Shown: positions 1 to 8,377 of the stretch, one piece after another | How positions within the stretch are numbered: position 1 is the stretch's first letter | Layout: every line of letters begins with the position of its first letter | Assembly (NCBI RefSeq): GCF_019207025.1 | Contig: NZ_JAEEGC010000089.1 | Location: forward strand, 1-51,955 | Direction of reading: 5' to 3' | DNA length: 51,955 nucleotides | DNA from: Clostridium thailandense | GTDB lineage: Bacteria > Bacillota > Clostridia > Clostridiales > Clostridiaceae | Translations under genes and position numbers: made by a program | Notes under the pieces: model-generated | Told to the model about the DNA's origin: nothing | The model's database searches: none | The model's input: the letters and a program-made list of their open reading frames with translations, nothing else

Positions 1-13
1 TTAATACTATAAT

Positions 14-68
14 TAAAGACTAAAAAAGAAAAAGGAATTCAATTAACCTTTTTCTTTTTTAGTCTTTA
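14..68. terminator. Bidirectional terminator-like hairpin
   Basis: A perfect 22-bp stem (14-35 with 47-68) closes an 11-nt loop. A-rich and T-rich arms make it read as an intrinsic terminator on both strands. It would end the minus-strand DISM-GGDEF gene and whatever plus-strand gene lies to the left. Confidence 0.8.
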
Positions 69-110
69 CTGTAAGGATAAAATTAAGAAAGATAATCTTA
101 CTTTTAAAAA

Positions 111-1871
111 TTAACTGTTTGTGATCATAATTTTGGCTTCATAAAGCATAGTGTCGGCTTTATGAAGTAATTCTTTAAAGGTGGTATTTGTACTAGGAAT
201 ACACATAGAATAACCCATACTAATTGATAGTTTATATGGTTTTTTTGAAATTAAATTATACTTATAAAAATTGCTGTTAATGAGTTCTATGATTTTTTTT
301 GACTCCTCTTCCGATGCCTTGTTAACTGCTATAGCAACAAATTCATCTCCGCTCATGCGTGCTACTATATCGCTTTCAGCAAAGGAATTTTTAAAAATCT
401 GTGCTGTATTTTTAATTGCTTCATCACCTTCCTTGTGGCCAAAGGAATCATTTATAGTCTTTAGTCTATTCAAATCTCCATAAAACAGTGTGAATTTACC
501 ACCAGTAGTTGATGTAGCCTTAAACAAATTATCGCCCTGTTCATAGAAACCTCGCCTATTTAGAATACCTGTTAACTCGTCTATATATACGGATTTATTT
601 TCTTCAACAAGTTTTTCTATTTTAAGGAATGCATTAGAAAATTTTGTTGCTAGCATATAAGCCTGTGAAAATATAAAAATAAAAAATCCTAAAGGTATAA
701 GGGAATTTGTATTCAATAATCTTGCGTGTAAAATGGCATCATGAACTACTGTAGCTAAGAAAACAATAAATCCAAATAAAATGATTAAAGCTCCTTGAGT
801 ATTATTAATAACAGCCTTAACTACAATAAATAATATATATATGAATAGTATAATAGCATATACTTCATAATATATTAAAAAGGCTTCATAGATCTCTATA
901 TTTGTACATATTGTTACCAGACTAATAAATAATGATACAATTTGGGTCACATGTATCATTTTTGATGAAATATCTTTAGCAAAAAGTTCTTTGAAAAACA
1001 TAGCTATAAAGGGAAGGGAAAAATATACAGTTAAGTAAGCTATTTTATTAAATAGTGTAAATGGAATATTGGGAAATATATCAAATATAATTCTTTCACC
1101 TACTAGCGTGTTTCTTAAAGCTATTACTAAACAAAATATTCCGAAGTATAAAGGCGCTTTGTATTTTGGTCTTTTATAATACAGTACAAAGTGATAAATT
1201 CCCATGATAAAAATGCATCCAATAACAAATGCATCCGAAGCCGCACTTGTAATGTATTCTCTTTTTACTTGGTTAGCATTACCTAAAAAAATGCTTTGAA
1301 TTTTGCCACTTACATTATTAAAGTTAGACATTTGAATAACAATTTCTACATCATTATTATCATTTTTAAAAAAAGCCATTTGATGCTCAAAACTTTCAAT
1401 GGCACTATTTTCATCTTTAGATACTAATCCTGCGGAAGATACTAATTGTCCATTAATCCATATTTTTGAGGCTGAAAGTATATGTTGAGTTTTTATTCCA
1501 TAAAGCTTATCGCCGTTAGCTTTCATTTTAATTATAATTCTCATTGTGCCGTATCCAAACTTAGGTAGTATATTATTATTTACAGTGGTAATTAATGAAT
1601 TAGGTAGATTAATAAAATTATTTGGGTTATTTCTATGATTACTTTTAAAATCCTTAGGCTCTAATAACTGTCCCCAGTACAATTCCCATTGCCCATCTAG
1701 TTTAGCAAGTCCATCTTTTTTAAAGTCCCAATTAGTTAAATCAATTGTTCCTTGTGAGGATTTAGGTATGTTATTTTTTTCAACTCCACATCCACACAAA
1801 ATAAGTATTATTAGAATTAATAATACGATAATTATATTTTGTTTTTTTCTAAGTAATCTATTTTTTTGAAT
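111..1871 (-). CDS. 7TMR-DISM sensor lipoprotein with GGDEF domain (putative diguanylate cyclase)
   Basis: Predicted membrane sensor that makes cyclic di-GMP. The N-terminal part is an extracellular DISMED2-like beta domain containing LDGQWELYWGQLL. Seven hydrophobic segments follow, then a C-terminal GGDEF domain whose signature reads MSGDEF; SGDEF variants are known to be active. No ATG, GTG or TTG lies between the ribosome-binding site GGAGGG (complement of about 1877-1882) and a TTG codon at 1799. The frame stays open to ATT at 1871, which gives 586 residues and a lipoprotein signal: basic residues, a hydrophobic run, then LILC. Starting at the TTG would remove the signal peptide and has no Shine-Dalgarno site. 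Family assignment is strong; the ATT start is inferred. There is no EAL domain. Confidence 0.85.
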   Translation of the reverse strand: MQKNRLLRKKQNIIIVLLILIILILCGCGVEKNNIPKSSQGTIDLTNWDFKKDGLAKLDGQWELYWGQLLEPKDFKSNHRNNPNNFINLPNSLITTVNNNILPKFGYGTMRIIIKMKANGDKLYGIKTQHILSASKIWINGQLVSSAGLVSKDENSAIESFEHQMAFFKNDNNDVEIVIQMSNFNNVSGKIQSIFLGNANQVKREYITSAASDAFVIGCIFIMGIYHFVLYYKRPKYKAPLYFGIFCLVIALRNTLVGERIIFDIFPNIPFTLFNKIAYLTVYFSLPFIAMFFKELFAKDISSKMIHVTQIVSLFISLVTICTNIEIYEAFLIYYEVYAIILFIYILFIVVKAVINNTQGALIILFGFIVFLATVVHDAILHARLLNTNSLIPLGFFIFIFSQAYMLATKFSNAFLKIEKLVEENKSVYIDELTGILNRRGFYEQGDNLFKATSTTGGKFTLFYGDLNRLKTINDSFGHKEGDEAIKNTAQIFKNSFAESDIVARMSGDEFVAIAVNKASEEESKKIIELINSNFYKYNLISKKPYKLSISMGYSMCIPSTNTTFKELLHKADTMLYEAKIMITNS

Positions 1872-1937
1872 ATACCGTCCCTCCTTTTTATTTCAATGAA
1901 CTCTAGCAAAAATTATATTTTACCTAAGACATTTTCA

Positions 1938-1965
1938 CTATTACATATAGATTAACATTTGTCAA
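1938..1965 (-). promoter_or_regulatory. Probable sigma-A promoter of the DISM-GGDEF gene
   Basis: On the minus strand there is a TTGACA -35 box (complement of 1960-1965) and a TAATAG -10 box (complement of 1938-1943), separated by 16 nt. They lie about 70 nt upstream of the proposed start. Called from consensus match only. Confidence 0.5.
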
Positions 1966-2011
1966 TACTGTTAAAAGTAACTAAATTAGATAAATAAAGA
2001 AACATAATTAT

Positions 2012-2025
2012 TGACTGTTTAGTCA
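2012..2025. promoter_or_regulatory. TetR-type operator, copy 1 (TGACT-GTTT-AGTCA)
   Basis: A perfect 5-bp inverted repeat around a 4-nt spacer, with TTGACT and AGTCATTAA flanks shared with the copy at 2244-2257. TGACT-N4-AGTCA is a common operator form for TetR-family repressors, and a TetR gene lies at 3439. The site is about 50 nt upstream of the DISM-GGDEF promoter, so it could affect that gene too. Confidence 0.6.
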
Positions 2026-2243
2026 TTAAATATTAGAATTAAGTTAGCAAGATAATAAGTTAAAATATTAATAATCAAAAGAAGATGTTCTAGAAAGTAA
2101 AATTTATAGTGTGTTTATCTTTAATGAATCTAACTTGAAATTGTTAAATTTCAGGTTATGCTTCAGTTGAAATTTATGTGATTTTATAGAATTCTTTTAA
2201 TTTTCTTTGGAATAATATAAAAGAATAATTTTGAGTCTTTTAT

Positions 2244-2257
2244 TGACTAAATAGTCA
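2244..2257. promoter_or_regulatory. TetR-type operator, copy 2 (TGACT-AAAT-AGTCA)
   Basis: Same inverted repeat as at 2012-2025, placed 29 nt before the DUF362 start codon, where a bound repressor would block the promoter or early elongation. Only the central four bases differ between the copies, as expected for a real operator pair. Confidence 0.65.
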
Positions 2258-2286
2258 TTAATAATAATTGATAGAGGAGATGTCTT

Positions 2287-3318
2287 ATGAAAAAAGTATA
2301 TTTTAAAGCTATAGATTCATATTTGAAAACAGAAGAAATAAATCAAGTAACTAAGCTGCTTTTGAATAGCTTGATAGAAGGTGAAAATATTGTACTTGAA
2401 AAGTACATACCACTGAAAGTTCATTTTGGAGAAAAGGGCAATAATACTTTTATAGAATCTAAAAACTTTGAAGGTATATTTAAATACTTTAAAGAAAGAG
2501 AAATAAAAAGTGCTTTTATGGAAACAAATGTACTTTATAGAGGGCAGCGAACTACTAGTGAAAATCATATTAAGCTTGCAATGGAACATGGATTTACTCA
2601 ATTACCTATTATAATTGCAGATGGAGATCATGGTGAAGATTATGAAGAGGTAGAAATAAATAAAAAGAATTTTAAAAAATGCAAAATAGGCAAAGAGATT
2701 GCAAAGCAAAAACAAATTATGGTTATAAGTCATTTTAAGGGTCATGCTTTAGCTGGTTTTGGAGGTGCAATTAAGCAACTTGCAATGGGGTGTGCATCAA
2801 GGGGTGGAAAGCTTGCTCAACATGCTAATTCTATACCTAAAATAAGCTATTTTAAATGTAAAGGTTGCGGTGCATGTGCTAAGAATTGTCCGGAAAAGGC
2901 AATCGTTATAGAATCAAAAGCTAAGATTAATAAAGATAAATGTGTTGGTTGTGCTGCATGTATGACAACTTGTAATTTTGGAGCAGTTTCAAATGGTTGG
3001 CTGGCATCACTTTCTAAAAACTTTAACGAGAGGCTTGCTGAATATGCTTATGGAGCTGCTAAAGGTAAGAATAATATTTATATTACCTTTGCTTTTAACA
3101 TAACTAGAAATTGCGATTGTCATGGACATAGTATGAAACCAGTAGCAAAAGATATAGGTATATTTGCAGCTACAGATCCCGTTGCTATAGATCAAGCTTG
3201 TCTTGATGTACTCGATAAAAATAATGGGAGAACAGTATTTAGAAGAGGCAGATATACTTTAGAATATGCAGAAAAAATAGGTTTAGGAAGCAAACAATAT
3301 AAACTTATAGAGATATAG
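2287..3318 (+). CDS. DUF362 domain protein with two [4Fe-4S] ferredoxin motifs
   Basis: A 343-residue cytosolic iron-sulfur protein of the DUF362 family. Residues 1-185 and 245-343 form the DUF362 parts. Between them sits a bacterial-type ferredoxin module with CKGCGACAKNC near residue 191 and CVGCAACMTTC near residue 219, each able to hold one [4Fe-4S] cluster. The family probably has an electron-transfer role; its partner is unknown. The ribosome-binding site is AGAGGAG, 8 nt before ATG. Two TetR-type operators lie upstream and a TetR gene follows 120 nt downstream on the same strand, so it is likely induced when that repressor is released. Confidence 0.85.
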   Translation: MKKVYFKAIDSYLKTEEINQVTKLLLNSLIEGENIVLEKYIPLKVHFGEKGNNTFIESKNFEGIFKYFKEREIKSAFMETNVLYRGQRTTSENHIKLAMEHGFTQLPIIIADGDHGEDYEEVEINKKNFKKCKIGKEIAKQKQIMVISHFKGHALAGFGGAIKQLAMGCASRGGKLAQHANSIPKISYFKCKGCGACAKNCPEKAIVIESKAKINKDKCVGCAACMTTCNFGAVSNGWLASLSKNFNERLAEYAYGAAKGKNNIYITFAFNITRNCDCHGHSMKPVAKDIGIFAATDPVAIDQACLDVLDKNNGRTVFRRGRYTLEYAEKIGLGSKQYKLIEI

Positions 3319-3438
3319 GATTGCACTCCCTTTCTATTTGAAGTTCCATGTCAGCAGTAGTAAATTTAAAGAATATTAGTGTTGATTATTTGATTAATAC
3401 AAATTATAATACTCTCTAGACTGATAAGGAGGGAAGAT

Positions 3439-3999
3439 ATGGACAGAAGAGAGAGAATATTAAAAGCAGCTTTAAAGCTTTTTAACGCTCATGGATTTGA
3501 TAATACTCCTACGGCTCGAATTTCTAAAGAAGCAGGTGTTGCAACGGGAACGTTGTTCAATTATTTTGACACAAAGGAACAGTTAATAAATAGTCTTTAT
3601 TTATATTGCAAGGATTCTTTAATAAGGCAGATAACACAGGGGATTGACAAAGAAAAAACTCTCAGGAGTAAATTAAAAAGGATTTATATGAATTATCTAG
3701 GATGGGGTCTTCACAATACAGATGAATTTTTATTTTTTCAGCAGTTTAGTAATTCACCTTATATAGGTGAAGTAACTAGAAAAGAAGGAGTTAGCAAGCT
3801 TAGCAGTTTATTAGAGCTAATTACTGAAGGTATGGAAAATGAAATTATAAAAAACTCCAATCAAGATTATATCAATGCAGTAATTGTAGGCATATTTAAT
3901 TCAAGTATGCATTATTTTATTGAAAATCCCACTTTAGCTAAGGATGAAGAGTTTTTAGAAATATCTTTTAATTTTCTTTGGGATAGTATTAAGAAATAA
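3439..3999 (+). CDS. TetR/AcrR family transcriptional regulator
   Basis: 186 residues. The N-terminal helix-turn-helix is typical of TetR: ILKAALKLFNAHGFDNTP, then ARISKEAGVATGTLFNYFDTK at about residues 8-48. The remaining helices form a ligand-binding and dimer domain that gives no ligand clue. A strong AAGGAGGG site sits before the ATG. The gene follows the DUF362 gene in the same direction, and the two TGACT-N4-AGTCA palindromes upstream of DUF362 are its most likely targets. I see no copy in front of tetR itself, so autoregulation would have to be by readthrough. aat follows after 30 nt and may be cotranscribed. Confidence 0.85.
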   Translation: MDRRERILKAALKLFNAHGFDNTPTARISKEAGVATGTLFNYFDTKEQLINSLYLYCKDSLIRQITQGIDKEKTLRSKLKRIYMNYLGWGLHNTDEFLFFQQFSNSPYIGEVTRKEGVSKLSSLLELITEGMENEIIKNSNQDYINAVIVGIFNSSMHYFIENPTLAKDEEFLEISFNFLWDSIKK

Positions 4000-4029
4000 C
4001 TTAATAAATATATGGGAAAGGAAGTAATT

Positions 4030-4677
4030 ATGCCTATTTTTAGATTAAATGATGATTTAATATTCCCCCATCCATCTCTCGCAGAGGAAGATGGACTTTT
4101 AGCTGTATATGGAGATCTGTGTCCTGATAGGTTAATGCTAGCCTATCAAAATGGAATATTTCCTTGGTTTTCGGAAGGGGAACCTATACTCTGGTGGTCT
4201 CCAGATCCAAGATTTATTCTTTATCCACAGGATATAAAAGTCTCTCATTCTATGAAAAAGCTGCTAAAAAAGAATACATATAGAATTTCTTTTGACACTT
4301 GCTTTAGAGATGTAATATCAAATTGTGCTGGTGTTCGAAAAGAAAGCGGCACATGGATTACTGATGATATGATAGAAGCCTATAGTAAGCTTCATGAACT
4401 TGGACATGCACATTCTGTGGAAGCCTGGTATGAAAATAAATTAGTTGGCGGGTTATATGGTATAAGTATTGGAAAATGCTTTTTTGGCGAATCTATGTTT
4501 TCAGTTATGGATAATGCTTCTAAGGCTGCATTTATTACTCTTTGCAAAAAGCTGGATTCAGAGGGCTACATTATGGTAGACTGTCAGGTTTATACTAAAC
4601 ATCTTGAAAGTTTAGGAGCTGTAAATATTCCACGAGAAGAGTTCCTTAAACTTATTAAAAAAGGAATTTTAAGATAA
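4030..4677 (+). CDS. aat: Leucyl/phenylalanyl-tRNA--protein transferase
   Basis: Transfers Leu or Phe from tRNA to the N-terminus of proteins bearing Arg or Lys, marking them for ClpAP/ClpS degradation (N-degron pathway). The family signatures are clear: [19 protein letters not shown] near the start, then NGIFPWF and [19 protein letters not shown], and GESMFS. Start: ATG at 4030 is preceded by GGGAAAGGAAG, whereas ATG at 4012 has no suitable site, so 4030 is preferred (215 residues, normal for the family). It lies 30 nt after tetR. Confidence 0.92.
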   Translation: MPIFRLNDDLIFPHPSLAEEDGLLAVYGDLCPDRLMLAYQNGIFPWFSEGEPILWWSPDPRFILYPQDIKVSHSMKKLLKKNTYRISFDTCFRDVISNCAGVRKESGTWITDDMIEAYSKLHELGHAHSVEAWYENKLVGGLYGISIGKCFFGESMFSVMDNASKAAFITLCKKLDSEGYIMVDCQVYTKHLESLGAVNIPREEFLKLIKKGILR

Positions 4678-4706
4678 ATTTCAATAAAAATCAAATAATT
4701 GATATT

Positions 4707-4759
4707 AAAAAACTCTGCGGCTAAAAATTCTTGAAATTAGTTTAGCTTCAGAGTTTTTT
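4707..4759. terminator. Bidirectional terminator between aat and the feoB operon
   Basis: AAAAAACTCTG (4707-4717) pairs with CAGAGTTTTTT, with an inner GCTAAA/TTTAGC stem. A-tract and T-tract make it usable from both sides. It separates two convergent operons. Confidence 0.75.
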
Positions 4760-4771
4760 AGAGAAATAAAA

Positions 4772-4951
4772 TTAAGATTTAAATTTATTTTTCTGAATTT
4801 TTTTAGTTCTGTAATGCGGACACATTTTAGAACAGCTTCCACAATTACGGCATTGATTGTTACTGTTTCTTATCTTCATATATATGATGTAAATAGCAGC
4901 AATAATTATTATGGCAGCAATGAAAAACTCGATGCAATCCTTAAAATCCAT
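4772..4951 (-). CDS. FeoB-associated Cys-rich membrane protein
   Basis: A 59-residue gene starting inside the 3' end of the feoB-like gene (11-nt overlap, so probably translationally coupled). It has one N-terminal membrane helix (about residues 8-24, rich in Ile and Ala), a basic stretch, then CRNCGSCSKMCPHY, a Cys-rich motif, and a Lys-rich tail. Small proteins of this design next to FeoB form the family called FeoB-associated Cys-rich membrane proteins. The exact role is unknown; metal handling or redox sensing at the transporter is likely. It was read directly from the complement and lies on the strand opposite a longer spurious frame. Confidence 0.8.
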   Translation of the reverse strand: MDFKDCIEFFIAAIIIIAAIYIIYMKIRNSNNQCRNCGSCSKMCPHYRTKKIQKNKFKS

Positions 4952-6710
4952 AAAAATACCTCATTCCTATATTATAAAATAAAAATGAAACTATCCAAGC
5001 GGTAGCAAATTGATAAAATATTGAAATTAAAGCCATCTTGGTACCGAATTCTTTTTTTAAGGTTATTATAGTTGAGGCACAAGGAGTGTATAAAAGAATA
5101 AAAAGTATAAAGCTTAAGGATGATATTGTATTAAAATGCTGCGCCATAGTTACTGAAAGATTACCACCATATAAAACTCCTAAGGTACCTGCAATAACTT
5201 CCTTTCCCATTAAACCAGTGAGCAGAGAAACTGAATTTTGCCAGTATCCAAAGCCCAGAGGAGCAAAGATTGGAGATATTAATTTTCCTATAAAGGCTAA
5301 AAAGCTTTCATTTATATTTACCATACCTTTTAAACTGAAATTAGACAACACCCAAGTTATAATAGACATTGAAAAAATAATAGTTCCGATTTTCTTTAAA
5401 AATCCTTTGCCCTTTTCCCAAGTATGCATAAATAGCAATTTTAAATTTGGCAGTGTATATTCTGGTATTTCATCGATGTATGGCTCATAATTAGCTTCTT
5501 TCACTAAAAATTTAAAGATTAAACTGTAAATAAAAGCTATAAATACGCCCATAGAATACATAAAAGCCAGAACAATAATTTCTTTACCGTGAAAAAACAT
5601 GGTAGCAAAAAGCATGTATACAGGAAGCTTTGCATTACAGGACATCAATGGTATAAGTAATGCTGTAATATTTCTTTCTCTTTCATCTTCAATATTTTTA
5701 GCGGCTATTAAAGCTGGAACAGAGCATCCAAAACCTATTATCATTGGCATAAATGACTTACCTGATATTCCTCCCATATTCATAATTCTATCCATAAGAA
5801 AGGCAACTCTATTCATATATCCGCTATCTTCTAAAAATGACAATATAGAAAATAGCGTCAGAATTACTGGAAGGAATACCAATACCGAACTTATACCAGA
5901 TATAATCCCATCAATTATGAGCGATTTAAACCATGGGCTCTGGTGAGATAATAATTTATCAACTACAGGTATTGTATAGTCAAACAATGCACTTCTTAAA
6001 AGATCAGAAAGAGGGGTACCCACCCAGGAAAACACTATTTTAAAAATAAGATAAATAATGCAAGCAAAAATTGGGTACGCTAAATATTTATTTAAAACAA
6101 TCCTGTCTATTTTTTGTGATATGTTAACTAAGTTATGTTTTTTAACGCTAATGCAGGAATTCATTATTTGCTCTATATAGGAATAGGTGTTTTTTTCAGT
6201 ATTTATATTTTCAGGAAAGATATTAGGTGCTGAGAAGCTAGAATCCTTTATGTATTTGTGTACTGCTTTAACGTGAGGTTTAGCAAGTTTATTTATAGGT
6301 ATAACTTTGATTCCTAACATATCAGAGAGTTTTTGAATATCTATATAAATACCATTCCTTTTAGCCTTATCGACTGAATTTAAAGCAACTACCATTGGTA
6401 TATTTAATTTTGTTAATTGCAGGGTTAAATAAAGATTTCTCTCTAAATTCGAAGCGTTTACAATATTAATTATTAGATCTACCTTGTTTTCTGTTATATA
6501 GTTAATAAATAAGTTTTCAGTTTTAGAATTTGTATCTATAGAGTAAATCCCAGGAAATGCGACTATTTTGGTACTTTTATCTATAAAACCTTGCTGTTTG
6601 TCTATTTTAGAATTTCCCTCTTCATCTGATTTTTGTTGTACACGAGCTATTTTACTAAAAAAAGTTTCCTGCCCAACATTAGGATTACCAATTAAAGCAC
6701 ATACTGTCAT
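4941..6710 (-). CDS. feoB: FeoB-like ferrous iron transporter with degenerate GTPase domain
   Basis: 589 residues, somewhat shorter than usual. The membrane part is well kept, with eight or so helices and the gate motifs GCSVPA and SCNAKLPVY. The N-terminal G domain is eroded: G1 reads GNPNVGQET where GxxxxGK(T/S) is expected, so the P-loop lysine is missing; G3 reads VAFPG in place of DxxG; G4 is NSVD and could still work. The surrounding fold (NASNLERNLYLTLQL) is clearly FeoB. Iron transport by the pore is plausible, but GTP binding may be weak or lost. The start ATG has AAGGAGC upstream. A ferredoxin gene precedes it by 33 nt and the Cys-rich partner overlaps its end. No feoA is visible. 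Confidence 0.85.
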   Translation of the reverse strand: MTVCALIGNPNVGQETFFSKIARVQQKSDEEGNSKIDKQQGFIDKSTKIVAFPGIYSIDTNSKTENLFINYITENKVDLIINIVNASNLERNLYLTLQLTKLNIPMVVALNSVDKAKRNGIYIDIQKLSDMLGIKVIPINKLAKPHVKAVHKYIKDSSFSAPNIFPENINTEKNTYSYIEQIMNSCISVKKHNLVNISQKIDRIVLNKYLAYPIFACIIYLIFKIVFSWVGTPLSDLLRSALFDYTIPVVDKLLSHQSPWFKSLIIDGIISGISSVLVFLPVILTLFSILSFLEDSGYMNRVAFLMDRIMNMGGISGKSFMPMIIGFGCSVPALIAAKNIEDERERNITALLIPLMSCNAKLPVYMLFATMFFHGKEIIVLAFMYSMGVFIAFIYSLIFKFLVKEANYEPYIDEIPEYTLPNLKLLFMHTWEKGKGFLKKIGTIIFSMSIITWVLSNFSLKGMVNINESFLAFIGKLISPIFAPLGFGYWQNSVSLLTGLMGKEVIAGTLGVLYGGNLSVTMAQHFNTISSLSFILFILLYTPCASTIITLKKEFGTKMALISIFYQFATAWIVSFLFYNIGMRYFYGF

Positions 6711-6743
6711 ATCTTGCTCCTTATATAAGTCTTTTTATTAAAT

Positions 6744-6923
6744 TTATCTTATTGCATATTTATGGCACACTGAAATACAGGAACCGCAATTAATACACAG
6801 ATTTATATTAATATATCCATGTTCATTAACTATAGTTATGGCTCCCATAGCACAGGAATTTTCGCACTTTCTACATCCCACACATCGTTCATTGTCAATT
6901 TGCAAAGTTTTTTTGTTATCCAT
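6744..6923 (-). CDS. Small 2[4Fe-4S] ferredoxin-like protein upstream of feoB
   Basis: A 59-residue protein read from the complement. It has two complete Cys clusters, CVGCRKCENSC and CINCGSCISVC, each followed by the usual hydrophobic turn, so it should bind two [4Fe-4S] clusters. It ends 33 nt before the feoB-like gene on the same strand and is probably its first operon partner. The site before ATG is weak (CGGTAAAA). The last cluster lacks the usual Pro after the fourth Cys (CHKYA instead of CPxxA), so it is somewhat divergent. Role inferred: electron donor or redox sensor for the transport locus. Confidence 0.8.
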   Translation of the reverse strand: MDNKKTLQIDNERCVGCRKCENSCAMGAITIVNEHGYININLCINCGSCISVCHKYAIR

Positions 6924-7245
6924 ATATTTTTACCGAAATTATTCAGAGTTAAATTAACTCTAAATCTCTAGATTGTGAGTAAATCTATAACTTCGATAAA
7001 TACCTCCTTCCAATTATTTTATGCATAAAATTATATTCTGTGTTTAAATCATTTATTTCACATATTATTATATCAGCAGTGTAGTAATAAAGAAAAGTTA
7101 TTATAACAATTTTTTATAATTAATAGAAAAATATAATTAGGGGAAAAATATTTGAAACACATTCATAACACAGGTAGTTTTATAAATTACAGTGTGATAT
7201 TATAAAAACATAAAATTTTGAAATATGACAGGGGCCAAAGATTAT
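6924..7245. other. Divergent intergenic region of the feoB operon and phosphoesterase gene
   Basis: AT-rich. It contains a 17-nt palindrome at 6945-6961, and on the minus strand an orphan strong Shine-Dalgarno-like AAGGAGGT (complement of about 7003-7010) not followed by an ATG, GTG or TTG at normal spacing. No gene is recognised. A decayed leader gene, for example a lost feoA, is possible but unproven. Confidence 0.4.
6945..6961. promoter_or_regulatory. Palindrome AGAGTTAA-A-TTAACTCT upstream of the ferredoxin/feoB operon
   Basis: A perfect 8-bp inverted repeat around one central base, 21 nt upstream of the ferredoxin start codon. The position suits a repressor operator, perhaps metal-responsive given the genes controlled. 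It does not match a Fur box that I can recognise, so the regulator is left open. Confidence 0.45.
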
Positions 7246-8211
7246 ATGAAGAAATTAAAAATAATAGCATCAGTATTAATAATAGGTGTAATCATTTCAT
7301 TTGGAGTGTATATAAAGGGAGTTTTAATATCGAGTAATTATAAAAAAGTAGAAGTAAGTGTAAATACTAAAAAAACAGAAGATAAAGAACTTAAGTTTGC
7401 GGTTTTAGGAGACGTGCATGGAGATGTTCATAAATTACAAAATGCTATCAATGATTTACGTAGCATAAATAGCAGCATGGATGCTATGGTATTGAATGGT
7501 GACAATGTTGACCAAGGATTAAAAATTCAATATGATGTACTGAAAAATACTTTGAAGCAGAATAGCAACATACTTCCTAAAACTATAATAGAGAATATTG
7601 GAAATCACGATTATTTTGATTATGCAAAAGGACCTAATACAAAAGATGATGTACAGAAATTTATAAATATGTATTTAGATTTTTCAGGAGAAAAATCAGT
7701 ATACCATGATATTTGGATAAAAGGATACCATTTCATATCATTAGGTTCTGAATCAGGAAATACAAAAGCTTTAGGACCAGTGAACGCTTATTTATCTGAA
7801 AAACAGTTAGGATGGCTAAAGGAAAGATTAGCTGAGAAGCATGAAAAAGGTAAGCCTATTTTTGTATTTTTACATCAGCATCTAAGTACAAGTATAAAGG
7901 GATGGCGCGGCGTAGAACAAAGAGATGAACTAAATAAAATTTTGTCAAAATATCCTGAAGTAGTTTTGTTCACATCTCATACTCATGTTTTGTTAAGTGT
8001 AGATAATATAGAACAAAATCAACCTTTCACTATTGTACATACAGGTGCCGTTCACTATGCTATATTACCTGAAGGACATAATATAAAAAGACTTTATAAT
8101 GATAGTCAGGGATTATATGTAGAGGTAGAAGGAAACAAGATTTTTATTAAAGGAAGAGATTTTGTTAAAAAAGATTGGGTTTTTACAAAGGAAATATCTA
8201 AAGGAAATTAA
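7246..8211 (+). CDS. Calcineurin-like metallophosphoesterase, membrane-anchored or secreted
   Basis: A phosphoesterase with the full metal-binding motif set: GDVHGD near residue 55, GDNVDQG, GNHDYFD, HQH, and HTH near residue 245. An N-terminal Lys-rich start plus one hydrophobic helix (residues 5-24) suggests the catalytic domain lies outside the membrane. ATG at 7246 gives a standard signal sequence (MKKLKII) and follows CAGGGG by about 12 nt; ATG at 7225 has no site and would put acidic and polar residues before the helix. It is a single gene, with no partner to name the substrate. Confidence 0.8.
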   Translation: MKKLKIIASVLIIGVIISFGVYIKGVLISSNYKKVEVSVNTKKTEDKELKFAVLGDVHGDVHKLQNAINDLRSINSSMDAMVLNGDNVDQGLKIQYDVLKNTLKQNSNILPKTIIENIGNHDYFDYAKGPNTKDDVQKFINMYLDFSGEKSVYHDIWIKGYHFISLGSESGNTKALGPVNAYLSEKQLGWLKERLAEKHEKGKPIFVFLHQHLSTSIKGWRGVEQRDELNKILSKYPEVVLFTSHTHVLLSVDNIEQNQPFTIVHTGAVHYAILPEGHNIKRLYNDSQGLYVEVEGNKIFIKGRDFVKKDWVFTKEISKGN

Positions 8212-8377
8212 ATTGCCTTAAAGTTATTTATGAAAGATAAAAAGATGAATAAAATTAATCTACCAATACAGATGCATAAAATAATATGGGGAGAAAAGAA
8301 AAAAGGTGTCTAATTTTAATATTAATGGTACAATATTAGTTGTGTAATTTAATAAAATAAACAAAAGGTGGTACTAT

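Larger units (their letters stand above)
1872..2286. other. Divergent intergenic region with two TetR-type operators
   Basis: This 415-nt AT-rich stretch lies between the minus-strand DISM-GGDEF gene and the plus-strand DUF362 gene. It holds a probable minus-strand promoter (1938-1965) and two copies of a TGACT-N4-AGTCA palindrome. I see no other gene in it. Confidence 0.6.

Noticed and set aside
5038..5946. Plus-strand open frames of 150 and 115 codons inside the feoB-like gene
   Set aside because: They lie opposite a clear membrane transporter, lack ribosome-binding sites and show no family pattern; they are mirror frames of hydrophobic codons.
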